21,427 nucleotides of DNA, from the NCBI GenBank assembly GCA_036493595.1, contig DASXPN010000030.1, forward strand, positions 1-21,427. Direction: 5' to 3'. Under the pieces are notes generated by a model, which was not told the DNA's origin, made no database searches, and saw nothing but the letters and a program-made list of their open reading frames with translations. Source of the DNA: DATAES01 sp036493595 (GTDB taxonomy: Bacteria; Actinomycetota; Acidimicrobiia; Acidimicrobiales; JACDCH01). Positions within the stretch are counted from its first letter, which is position 1. The number at the start of each line of letters is the position of its first letter. A program made the position numbers and the translations under genes. Shown one piece after another: positions 14,439-21,003 of the stretch.

Positions 14439-14753
14439 CTACCAGTCGAGGGGCTCGATGAACAGATGGATGGTGCCGCCGCACGTCAGGCCGACGGCGA
14501 AGGCATCGTCGTCGCTGTAACCGAAGGTGACCATGCGCCGATCGCCCGTCGCCAACACCTCGAGCGCCTCGGTGACGACTGCACCTTCGACGCAGCCACC
14601 GGATACCGACCCGATGACCTCGCCGTCCTCGTTGACGGCCATCGCCGCTCCGGGCTGACGGGGGCCCGAGCCTTCGACGTCCACGACACGGGCCAGCGCG
14701 ACGCGCTTGCCTTTGGTCTTCCACCGATCGAGGTCGTTGAGCAGTTCCCTCAT
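14439..14753 (-). CDS. Short XdhC/CoxI-type protein (N-terminal domain only)
   Basis: The 104-residue product matches the N-terminal XdhC_CoxI domain: ARVVDVEGSGPRQPGAAMAV, then SVSGGCVEGAVV with its conserved Cys, and VGLTCGGTIHLFIEPLDW at the end. The family helps mature or protect the molybdenum cofactor of xanthine or CO dehydrogenases. The Rossmann-fold C-terminal domain present in full XdhC is absent. Single-domain versions are known, so this need not be a truncation. No molybdoenzyme gene is in the window. ATG at 14753 is two bases after the enoyl-CoA hydratase stop, indicating co-transcription; a GTG at 14765 would overlap that gene. Confidence 0.88.
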   Translation of the reverse strand: MRELLNDLDRWKTKGKRVALARVVDVEGSGPRQPGAAMAVNEDGEVIGSVSGGCVEGAVVTEALEVLATGDRRMVTFGYSDDDAFAVGLTCGGTIHLFIEPLDW

Positions 14754-14755
14754 CG

Positions 14756-15538
14756 CTATCGCCACTTCCAGTCGGGCTCGCGCTTGTCCATGAACGCGTT
14801 GCGAGCTTCGGTCGCGTCCTCATAACCGAGCAGGCGGGCCGTGTAGTCCTGCTCCGTCCGGTACGCCTCCTTCAGTGGGAGGTGCTCGACGCGGTTCATC
14901 GACTCCTTCGCCAGTCGCAGCGCGATCGGGCTCTTGGCCGCGAGCCCGAGCGCGAACTCGCGTGTGGTGTCGAGCAGCTCGCCCAACGGCACGACCGCGC
15001 GCACTGCGCCGAGGCGATGCAATTCGGACGCCGGCACTTGCTCGCCGGTGAAGAACATCTCGCGCGCCTTGTGCCGCCCGACGAGCAACGACAGATGGGC
15101 GCTGGCACCGAGCAGGCCGACGTTGATCTCGGTGGTGCCGAAGCGCGCGTTCTCGGCCGCGAACAGCACGTCGCAGCACGCGGCAAACGCGAGGCCCGCG
15201 CCGAGCGCCGGTCCGTTGATGGCGCCGATGACCGGCACCGCGCAATCGGTGATCGACCACATCGCGTCGCGGGCCAAGCGCGCAGGGTCGGTGATCAGAG
15301 AGGCCGGCGTGTCGCCGTGACGGTCGCGAGGACCGATCGACGTGAGATCGACACCTGCCATGAACGCGCGGTCACCGGTCGCCGTGAAGATCGCGACTCG
15401 TACGTCACGGTCGTCGTTGAACGCGGCGAACGTGTCGACGATCTCGGCGAAGGTTCCCGTGTCGACGGCGTTGACCGGCGGCCGGTCGAGCGTGACGGTG
15501 GCGACGTGGTCGACGACATCGACCCTGAGATCTCCCAC
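14756..15538 (-). CDS. Enoyl-CoA hydratase/isomerase family protein
   Basis: The 260-residue product is a crotonase: LDRPPVNAVDTGTF, FMAGVDLTSIG (oxyanion-hole segment), INGPALGAGLAFAACCDVL and FGTTEINVGLLG. Of the two catalytic Glu of the classical hydratase only the second (in TTEIN) is present. The first position, normally in GGGxELA, reads AGLAFA. The activity may therefore be isomerase, hydrolase or another crotonase reaction rather than standard hydration. The GTG at 15538 has AGGA seven bases upstream. A strong terminator-like hairpin lies 22 bases before the start. The XdhC-type gene follows directly. Confidence 0.92.
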   Translation of the reverse strand: MGDLRVDVVDHVATVTLDRPPVNAVDTGTFAEIVDTFAAFNDDRDVRVAIFTATGDRAFMAGVDLTSIGPRDRHGDTPASLITDPARLARDAMWSITDCAVPVIGAINGPALGAGLAFAACCDVLFAAENARFGTTEINVGLLGASAHLSLLVGRHKAREMFFTGEQVPASELHRLGAVRAVVPLGELLDTTREFALGLAAKSPIALRLAKESMNRVEHLPLKEAYRTEQDYTARLLGYEDATEARNAFMDKREPDWKWR

Positions 15539-15559
15539 GCCCCGATCCTAGGAGCCCGG

Positions 15560-15602
15560 AAAAAGAACGAGAGGCCCCCATCCCACCTGGAGGCCCCCGT
15601 TC
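15560..15602 (-). terminator. Strong intrinsic terminator in the divergent intergenic region
   Basis: The minus strand forms a hairpin from 15602 to 15565. It has nine pairs (GAACGGGGG with CCTCTCGTTC minus one bulged C, including two G-U), six further pairs (CCTCCA/TGGGGG with one G-U), and loop GGTGGGA. TTTTT follows at 15564-15560. This is a textbook Rho-independent terminator. No protein gene upstream on that strand ends here. It precedes the enoyl-CoA hydratase start by 22 bases, so it ends either a small RNA or a regulated leader. Confidence 0.75.
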
Positions 15603-15690
15603 AATGCTGGACCAAGGAGCTAGGTCCGCCCGCCGCTTGAGTCCGCCGACTCCCTCGTACAGCACCTGTCAACCGGTCTAGCCAACACGA
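15560..15690 (-). ncRNA. Candidate small RNA or attenuated leader (no known family)
   Basis: The gap 15539-15807 has no credible protein gene. On the minus strand, upstream of the terminator, there are two clean small hairpins: GAGTC-GGCG-GACTC at 15652-15639 and GGACC/GGTCC around a nine-base loop at 15627-15609. A TTGACA resembling a -35 box lies further upstream (about 15672-15667), but no good -10 follows it. The 5' end is a guess. Alternatives are a leader controlling the enoyl-CoA hydratase or a relic terminator. Confidence 0.3.
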
Positions 15691-15807
15691 GCGATGGCGC
15701 GCGTGGCTACCGCTCGTCGCCATCGGCGGGGCCAACCAGATCGGCGAGGCTGGCCGCGTCGTGACCGACGCGGCACTATGTCGAACCTCGACACCTGAGG
15801 GGGCACG

Positions 15808-17367
15808 ATGGCGATCAACTCCATCGCCGGCATCATTCGGACGCACGGCAGGGAGCGGCCCGACTCGCCGGCGATCACGTACGAGGGCGCGACGCTGACC
15901 TTCGGCGAGCTCGACACCCGGTCGAACCGCGTCGCGAACGCGCTGGCTGCGGCTGGCATCGGCGCCGGTGATCGCGTTGCGTTCCTCGAGAAGAACAGTC
16001 CCGAGTACTTCGAGGTCACATTCGCGCTGGCGAAGCTCAACGCGGTGAACGTCGCCGTCAACTGGCGACTGGCGCCGATGGAGATCCTCCAGATCGTCAA
16101 CGACGCGACGGCCAAGATATTGATCGTCGGCGCGGAGTTCTTCCCGCACATCGAGAAGATCGAGGGCGACATCCCGACGGTATCGAAGATCGTTGCCATC
16201 GGCGATCACGCCCGTTGGGACAACTACAAGACGTTCCTCGGCGCGCATGACGCGACTGATCCGGGGGCCGAGGGCGACGGACCCGACGTCGCCTTCCAGC
16301 TCTACACGTCAGGCACCACGGGCCTGCCCAAGGGCGTGATGCTGACGAACGACAACTTTTTCAAGGGCGTCATGAACGTGACCGAGTCGTGGCGGTTCAC
16401 CCCCGATTCCGTGAACATCGCCGTGATGCCGATGTTTCACATCGCAGGGTCCGGTTACTCGATGGTCGGCCTGTTCCACGGCTGCCACACGATCCTCCTG
16501 CGTGACGTCGATCCGGCCCGCATCCTCCAGCTCATCGCCGAGTTCGGCGTGACCAACGCCTTCTTCGTCCCCGCGGTGATCCAGTTCCTGTTGCTGACGC
16601 CTGGCGTCGAGTCGACGGACTTCACGACGCTGCGCGCCATCCTGTACGGCGCGTCGCCGATCACCGATTCGGTGTTGGTCAAGGGGATGGAGGCGTTCGA
16701 CTGTGATTTCATTCAGGTCTACGGCCTGACGGAGACGACCGGCGCGATCACCCAGCTCGATCCGGAGTTCCACGATCCGGTCGGACGTCCGCAGCTATTG
16801 CGGTCGTGTGGAAAGCCATACCCGTGGGTCGAGATGCGCGTCGTCGATCCGGAGACCGGCGGGGACGTACCTCCCGGCGTAGTGGGTGAGCTGTGGACGC
16901 GCTCGCCTCAGAACATGAAGGGTTACTGGGCAAACGAGGACGCGACGCGCGCCGCGGTGACCGACGACGGTTGGTTCAAGACCGGCGACGCCGGCTACCG
17001 CGACGACGAGGGCTTCTTGTTCCTTCACGACCGGGTGAAGGACATGATCGTGTCCGGCGGCGAGAACATCTATCCCGCGGAAGTCGAGAACGTGCTCGCC
17101 AAGCATCCGGACGTGGCGGACGTCGCCGTCATCGGCGTGCCCGACGAGAAGTGGGGTGAGGCGGTGAAGGCGGTCGTCGTACGGAGGGCAGCCACCGACG
17201 TCTCCGCAAAGGACCTCATCACATTCGCCCGCGAGTACCTCGCCGGCTACAAGCTGCCGAAGTCCGTCGACTTCGCCGGCGAGCTCCCGCGCAACCCATC
17301 GGGCAAGATGCTCAAGCGCGAGATCCGGGCGCCGTACTGGGAGAGCTCGACTCGCCAGATCGGATGA
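15808..17367 (+). CDS. Acyl-CoA synthetase (AMP-binding, FadD-type)
   Basis: The 519-residue product is an adenylate-forming ligase. It has the P-loop YTSGTTGLPKG at about 166-176, the MPMFHIAGSG segment, YGLTETTGAI (A5), DGWFKTGDAGYRDDEGF (A7), DRVKDMIVSGGENIYPAEVE (A8) and the C-terminal catalytic Lys in NPSGKMLKRE (near 500). It activates a carboxylic acid with ATP and CoA. The overall look is close to mycobacterial FadD-type fatty-acid or steroid-side-chain ligases, but the substrate is not known. GAGGGGG at 15797-15803 is a good ribosome binding site for the ATG at 15808. The 3' end overlaps the convergent second synthetase by 56 bp. Confidence 0.96.
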   Translation: MAINSIAGIIRTHGRERPDSPAITYEGATLTFGELDTRSNRVANALAAAGIGAGDRVAFLEKNSPEYFEVTFALAKLNAVNVAVNWRLAPMEILQIVNDATAKILIVGAEFFPHIEKIEGDIPTVSKIVAIGDHARWDNYKTFLGAHDATDPGAEGDGPDVAFQLYTSGTTGLPKGVMLTNDNFFKGVMNVTESWRFTPDSVNIAVMPMFHIAGSGYSMVGLFHGCHTILLRDVDPARILQLIAEFGVTNAFFVPAVIQFLLLTPGVESTDFTTLRAILYGASPITDSVLVKGMEAFDCDFIQVYGLTETTGAITQLDPEFHDPVGRPQLLRSCGKPYPWVEMRVVDPETGGDVPPGVVGELWTRSPQNMKGYWANEDATRAAVTDDGWFKTGDAGYRDDEGFLFLHDRVKDMIVSGGENIYPAEVENVLAKHPDVADVAVIGVPDEKWGEAVKAVVVRRAATDVSAKDLITFAREYLAGYKLPKSVDFAGELPRNPSGKMLKREIRAPYWESSTRQIG

Positions 17368-19021
17368 GGTCGTCGCGCAGCTCGCGCTTCAGGATCTTTC
17401 CTGCGGCGTTGCGCGGCAGTGCGATGTCCACGATCGTCATGCGCGTCGGAACCTTGAACGGCGCGAGGTGCTCACGCACGTGATGCTGTAGCTCCGCGAC
17501 GGTCACCTGCGCGCCCGTGCGCGGCAGCACGACGGCCGCGACCTCTTCGCCGAGTCGATCGTGCGGCAGACCGAAGACCGCAGCCTCGTGCACCGCGGGA
17601 TGTTCGTACAGCACGGCCTCGACCTCGGCGCTGTACACATTCTCGCCGGCGCGCAGCACCATGTCCTTGGCGCGATCCTCCACGTACACGAATCCTTCGT
17701 CATCGATGCGTCCGAGGTCGCCGCTGCGCAGCCAGCCGTCGACGATCACCTCCGCGGTCGCATCGTCGTTGCCCCAGTAACCGCGGATCAGGTTCGGACC
17801 CTTGAACCAGATCTCGCCGATCTCACCCGCAGGGACAGCCTTGCCTTCCTCGTCGCGCACCTCGACCTCGAGGATCGGCGTGGCCCGCCCGGTGCTCGTC
17901 GGATGGGACAGGTAGTCGGCGCCCCCGTTCTGTGGTCCGTAGGCGTTCGTCTCGGTCATGCCGTAGCCGATGCCAGGGCTTGCCTTCGCGAAGCTCGACG
18001 CGACGCGGCGAACGAGCTCGGGAGGGGCCGGCGCTCCGCCACCGCCGACGCTGCGCAAGCTCGACGTGTCGTGTTCGGCGAAGTGCGGTGACGCGAGGAG
18101 ATCCCAGCTCTGGGTCGGCACGCCGACGAAGTTGGTGACGCGCTCGCGCTCGATCAGCACCAGGGCGCGGTCGGGATCCCACTTGTACATGATCACGAGG
18201 CGCAAGCCACTCGAGAGACACGAGAGCATCACCGGTACGCAACCGGTGACGTGGAACAACGGCACCACCAAGATGAAGGCGAGCGGGTCCGTGCCACGCG
18301 GCGCATCGGGGTTGCGCAACCGGTCGGCGGCGGTGCGGCATCCGAAACCCATCAACGCCTGTACAACCGCGCGATGCGTCGACACCGCGCCCTTCGGATG
18401 CCCGGTCGTACCGGACGTGTAGAGGATGGTGGCGTCGTCGTCCGGATCGACGGCGACCTCGGGCATCGTGGCCCCGCTGACGACGAGGTCGTCCCACTGG
18501 TCCGCGTGATGCGCGGGCGCGTCCGGCGCGCGCACCGCCACCACGCGGATGCCAAGTCGCTCGCAGGTCTCGTGCCCGCGCTCGATCCGTTCGTGATCGG
18601 CGATGAGCACGCCCGCGCCGCAGTCGGAGAGCGCGTAGTCGAGCTCTTCGGACGTCCACCACGCGTTCAACGAGACAGAGATCGCGCCGATCGCCGTGAT
18701 CGCGCTGAATGCCACCACCCACTCCGGATAGTTGCGCATGCCGATGGCGACGCGGTCGCCCTTCTTGATTCCGTAACGCTCGACGAGCGCAGTGGCGAGC
18801 CCGGCGACCTTGTCCGCGAACTCGGAGAAAGTCCAACGCTCGTTCTCGTAGACGAGGAACACTGCGTCGCCGCGGTCACGAGTCGTCGCCACGATGTCGC
18901 GCAATGACGCCGGCGCGTTGCGGAAGATCGTGTAGGTGACGCCGCGGATCTCGACCTCGGTCGTCTCGAACCGCTCCCCGGGTGCAGTGACCCGAACGAT
19001 GGCGTCGTCGTAGCTGAGCAT
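17312..19021 (-). CDS. Acyl-CoA synthetase (AMP-binding, FadD-type), second copy
   Basis: The 569-residue product is another class I adenylate-forming ligase: YTSGTTGHPKG at about 201-211, VPLFHVTGC, GYGMTETNAYGP, DGWLRSGDLGRIDDEGF, DRAKDMVLRAGENVYSAEVE and the catalytic Lys in NAAGKILKRE (near 542). It has a ~30-residue N-terminal extension ahead of the domain and a low-complexity tail (SGESSSPSTAPGSRA). That tail lies in the 56-bp overlap with the convergent synthetase, so it may have arisen by loss of an earlier stop. It is not a close duplicate of the plus-strand copy, so different substrates are likely. The SRPBCC gene lies 96 bp upstream on the same strand. Confidence 0.96.
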   Translation of the reverse strand: MLSYDDAIVRVTAPGERFETTEVEIRGVTYTIFRNAPASLRDIVATTRDRGDAVFLVYENERWTFSEFADKVAGLATALVERYGIKKGDRVAIGMRNYPEWVVAFSAITAIGAISVSLNAWWTSEELDYALSDCGAGVLIADHERIERGHETCERLGIRVVAVRAPDAPAHHADQWDDLVVSGATMPEVAVDPDDDATILYTSGTTGHPKGAVSTHRAVVQALMGFGCRTAADRLRNPDAPRGTDPLAFILVVPLFHVTGCVPVMLSCLSSGLRLVIMYKWDPDRALVLIERERVTNFVGVPTQSWDLLASPHFAEHDTSSLRSVGGGGAPAPPELVRRVASSFAKASPGIGYGMTETNAYGPQNGGADYLSHPTSTGRATPILEVEVRDEEGKAVPAGEIGEIWFKGPNLIRGYWGNDDATAEVIVDGWLRSGDLGRIDDEGFVYVEDRAKDMVLRAGENVYSAEVEAVLYEHPAVHEAAVFGLPHDRLGEEVAAVVLPRTGAQVTVAELQHHVREHLAPFKVPTRMTIVDIALPRNAAGKILKRELRDDLIRSGESSSPSTAPGSRA

Positions 19022-19117
19022 CGTGGCCCTGTCTAGCGCCGTGACGCCTTCGTCGGCCTCGTCGGCGTCGTCGCCGTTGTGTTCGCCGTGGCCGCCCGGA
19101 ATGGTCTCGACGTCGTG

Positions 19118-19591
19118 CTAGGCGACGGAGTCGGACAGGTGCTGCAACGAGTTGTCGAGGTGGTCCTGCCCGAACGGTGGGAATTGCAGGTACTCGCGGA
19201 TATGGGGCAGGACCGCTGACCAGTCGTACGTCAGCGTCACTTTCGTCCGCGACGGGCCGGTCGCCTCGAGGTCGTAGCGCCAGATCCATCCCCCGAAACT
19301 GAGCTCCCCGGTCTCGGACGACTCCGTCCCGGGCTGCCACGCAATGGCCCGCGGCTCGTCGAAGACCTCGACCCGATTGGCGATCTTGTAGTCCTTGTCC
19401 GGGTGGCCTTCGTGGTACATCGCCATCCGGAACACCTGGCCGGCCGCGGTGATGCGATCGCCGTCGAGGGACCCGCGCACCCACCCGGTGCCGTCGATGT
19501 CGGCGTGGGCCGACGGGTCGGCCAACACCGCGAACACCGCCTCCGGGGCGGCCTCGATCGTCGTGGACGCGGTGACGCGCTCGGTTTCCAT
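19118..19591 (-). CDS. SRPBCC superfamily protein (polyketide cyclase/dehydrase-like)
   Basis: ATG at 19591 gives 157 residues starting METERVTASTTIEAAPEAVF, the usual first strand and helix of the SRPBCC (START/Bet v1-like) fold. VFAVLADPSAHADIDGTGWVRG follows, with later strands containing FGGWIWRYDLEATGPSRTKVTLTYDW. These proteins form a hydrophobic pocket and bind or modify lipids, polyketides or steroids; catalytic residues cannot be assigned. The longer frame to 19723 overlaps the iron-permease remnant and is not supported. It precedes the second acyl-CoA synthetase on the same strand. Confidence 0.88.
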   Translation of the reverse strand: METERVTASTTIEAAPEAVFAVLADPSAHADIDGTGWVRGSLDGDRITAAGQVFRMAMYHEGHPDKDYKIANRVEVFDEPRAIAWQPGTESSETGELSFGGWIWRYDLEATGPSRTKVTLTYDWSAVLPHIREYLQFPPFGQDHLDNSLQHLSDSVA

Positions 19592-19639
19592 ACCAGTGAG
19601 ACGCCTCGCCGAGCCCGAACTCATCGCCGGACGAACCTG

Positions 19640-20022
19640 TGGGTGTCTCGCGAACGCCTTCATCCTGGTCGGGTCCTGGTTCGTCGGTGCCTTGTTCGTG
19701 CAGGACCACTTCGCGAACAACACCTACCAGTTGCTCATCAACACCGGACGATCGTGACCTTCTGGACGGTGTTCATCATCCAGAACACGCAGAACCGCGA
19801 CGGGCGGGCGATCCAGGCCAAGCTCGACGCGCAGAGCGAAGAACTCCGACTCGTCAACGGCTCGAGATCCGCGACGACGAAGCACTTCTGTCGCGAACCG
19901 TTGGTCTCGAAGACGCCCCCGAAAGGGTCATCAAGCAGGACCAAGATCCTGTACGCCGGGCCGCGATCGACACCGGCGAGCACGGACTGGTCCGGAACGT
20001 TGCGAACGGGGACGACGCGTAG
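19640..20022 (+). pseudogene. Low-affinity iron permease family protein, frameshifted
   Basis: Three frames must be joined to read this gene. The first (to about 19748) encodes WFVGALFVQDHFANNTYQLLINTG. The second continues TIVTFWTVFIIQNTQNRD then GRAIQAKLDAQSEELR, the hallmark of the low-affinity iron permease family (PF04120). The third, from about 19860, reads LEIRDDEALLSRTVGLEDAPE, resembling the family's C-terminal segment. A single-base loss near 19748 and a second shift near 19860 break the frame. The expected N-terminal helix is degenerate. No start or ribosome binding site is clear. Two sequencing errors are the alternative, but the poor N-terminus favours decay. It fills most of the gap between the SRPBCC and methyltransferase genes. 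Confidence 0.65.
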
Positions 20023-20053
20023 GAACGCACCGCCGGGCGCGACGCGGACGCCG

Positions 20054-20059
20054 TAGGGT
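20054..20059 (+). promoter_or_regulatory. Candidate -10 element of a leaderless promoter (methyltransferase)
   Basis: TAGGGT (TAnnnT) is six bases before the GTG at 20066, so the start codon would be close to the transcription start. No Shine-Dalgarno sequence is present. Confidence 0.45.
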
Positions 20060-20065
20060 GTCATC

Positions 20066-20785
20066 GTGGGGACCACGAGCGGTCGGGCTGTCCTCGATCG
20101 CCTGCTGGCCGAGCGCCCGACCTTCCACTACGACCAGACTCAGGATTGGAGTCTGGGAGCCGGCCCCCTCGAGATTCTGGTCGACCGGGTTCGGCCCGGT
20201 TGGCGCGTGCTGGAGACAGGGTGCGGCTACACCACGGTGGTGCTCGCGGCCGCCGGTGCCGAGCTGATCACAGTGGCACCCAGCCCGTACGAGCACGAGG
20301 CCATCGTGGCGTGGTGCCGCGACGCGGGCATCCCGACCGAGAACCTCCACTGGGAAGAGGCCACGTCGGAGACGGCGCTGCCCGGTCGGGAGCTCGGAAC
20401 GCTCGACCTCGTGCTGATCGACGGGGCCCACGCGTTCCCGATCCCCTTCATCGACTGGTTCTACGCCGGAGGCGCGCTCCGGCCGGGTGGGCTTCTCCTC
20501 GTCGACGACACGCAGGTCCCGTCGCCACGCCTCCTGCGGGACTTCCTCGACGCCGAAGGCGCCCGGTGGCGCCGGGTCACGGAAGTCGACAACTGCGCCG
20601 TCTTCGAGCGGATCGGCGATGCACCGCTCGTGGGGATGGACGACTGGCAGGGCCAGTCGTGGGCGCCGGTGCGCCAGACCCCGCTGGAGCGCGTGGTTGC
20701 ACTGTCTCGGCGGGGGCGCGGCGTGGTTCGGCTGCGCACTCGGCTGCGAGCGGCGCTCTCGGCCACGAGTCCGCCGCACTCATGA
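20066..20785 (+). CDS. Class I SAM-dependent methyltransferase
   Basis: The 239-residue product has motif I VLETGCGYTTVVLAAAG at about 48-64 (SAM-binding glycine loop) and LITVAPSPYEHEAI, where an acidic residue would usually bind the ribose. LDLVLIDGAHAFPIPFIDW at about 113-131 and LRPGGLLLVDDTQV at about 138-151 follow. The arrangement resembles the Methyltransf_24 group of O-methyltransferases. The substrate is not predictable. The last ~35 residues are basic (RRGRGVVRLRTRLRAALS). GTG at 20066 is supported by the TAGGGT box. It converges on the tRNA pair 50 bp downstream. Confidence 0.9.
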   Translation: MGTTSGRAVLDRLLAERPTFHYDQTQDWSLGAGPLEILVDRVRPGWRVLETGCGYTTVVLAAAGAELITVAPSPYEHEAIVAWCRDAGIPTENLHWEEATSETALPGRELGTLDLVLIDGAHAFPIPFIDWFYAGGALRPGGLLLVDDTQVPSPRLLRDFLDAEGARWRRVTEVDNCAVFERIGDAPLVGMDDWQGQSWAPVRQTPLERVVALSRRGRGVVRLRTRLRAALSATSPPHS

Positions 20786-20800
20786 TCTCCGGACGTTGCA

Positions 20801-20841
20801 TCGGAGTCGGTGGGCTTGTTTGGGTTCGGAGTCGGTGGGCT
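20801..20841. repeat. 16-bp direct repeat overlapping the 3' end of the CAT tRNA
   Basis: TCGGAGTCGGTGGGCT occurs at 20801-20816 and 20826-20841 (period 25). The second copy covers the last six bases of the tRNA and the ten bases after it. Confidence 0.85.
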
Positions 20842-20908
20842 CGGCAGGGATCGAACCTGCGACCAAAGGATTATGAGTCCCCCGCTCTGACCACTGAGCT
20901 ACGAGCCC
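20836..20908 (-). tRNA. tRNA with anticodon CAT (Ile2 more likely than Met)
   Basis: The minus strand gives a complete 73-base cloverleaf. It has acceptor GGGCTCG/CGAGCCC, D-stem GCTC/GAGC, anticodon loop CTCATAA (anticodon at 20873-20875), T-arm GCAGG/CCTGC around TTCGATC, and discriminator A. CCA is not encoded. The acceptor stem is fully paired at 1-72, so this is not initiator tRNA. The segment ACTCATAAT followed by TTGGTCGC resembles the Ile2 type, in which C34 is modified to lysidine to read AUA, more than elongator tRNA-Met. The distinction is not certain. Confidence 0.93.
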
Positions 20909-20931
20909 CGTTTGGGCAACGTAGCCCGGAG

Positions 20932-21003
20932 CTCCGGGGCTGGGACTCGAACCCAGAAAAACGAATTAACAGTCCGCTGTGATGCCGATTTCACCACCCC
21001 GGA
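20932..21003 (-). tRNA. tRNA-Asn (anticodon GTT), atypical sequence
   Basis: The minus strand folds into a 72-base cloverleaf. The acceptor is TCCGGGG/CCCCGGA, the D-stem GTGA/TCAC (not the usual GCTC/GAGC type), and the anticodon stem GCGGA/TTCGT encloses loop CTGTTAA. The variable loop is TTTT, the T-arm is CTGGG/CCCAG around TTCGAGT, and the discriminator is G as expected for Asn. The anticodon is at 20968-20970. It is 23 bases upstream of the CAT tRNA on the same strand. Its 5' half overlaps the end of the LAGLIDADG-like gene. The unusual D-arm and U-rich variable loop suggest foreign origin or a minor isoacceptor. Confidence 0.9.

Noticed and set aside
14882..15640. Plus-strand reading frame of 252 codons
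   Set aside because: Antisense to the enoyl-CoA hydratase with no recognisable domain; it also runs through the terminator hairpin.
20146..20982. Plus-strand reading frame of 278 codons ending with ARQGSNLRPKDYESPALTTELRA
   Set aside because: The C-terminal part is antisense of the two tRNA genes and the N-terminal part is an out-of-frame reading of the methyltransferase.
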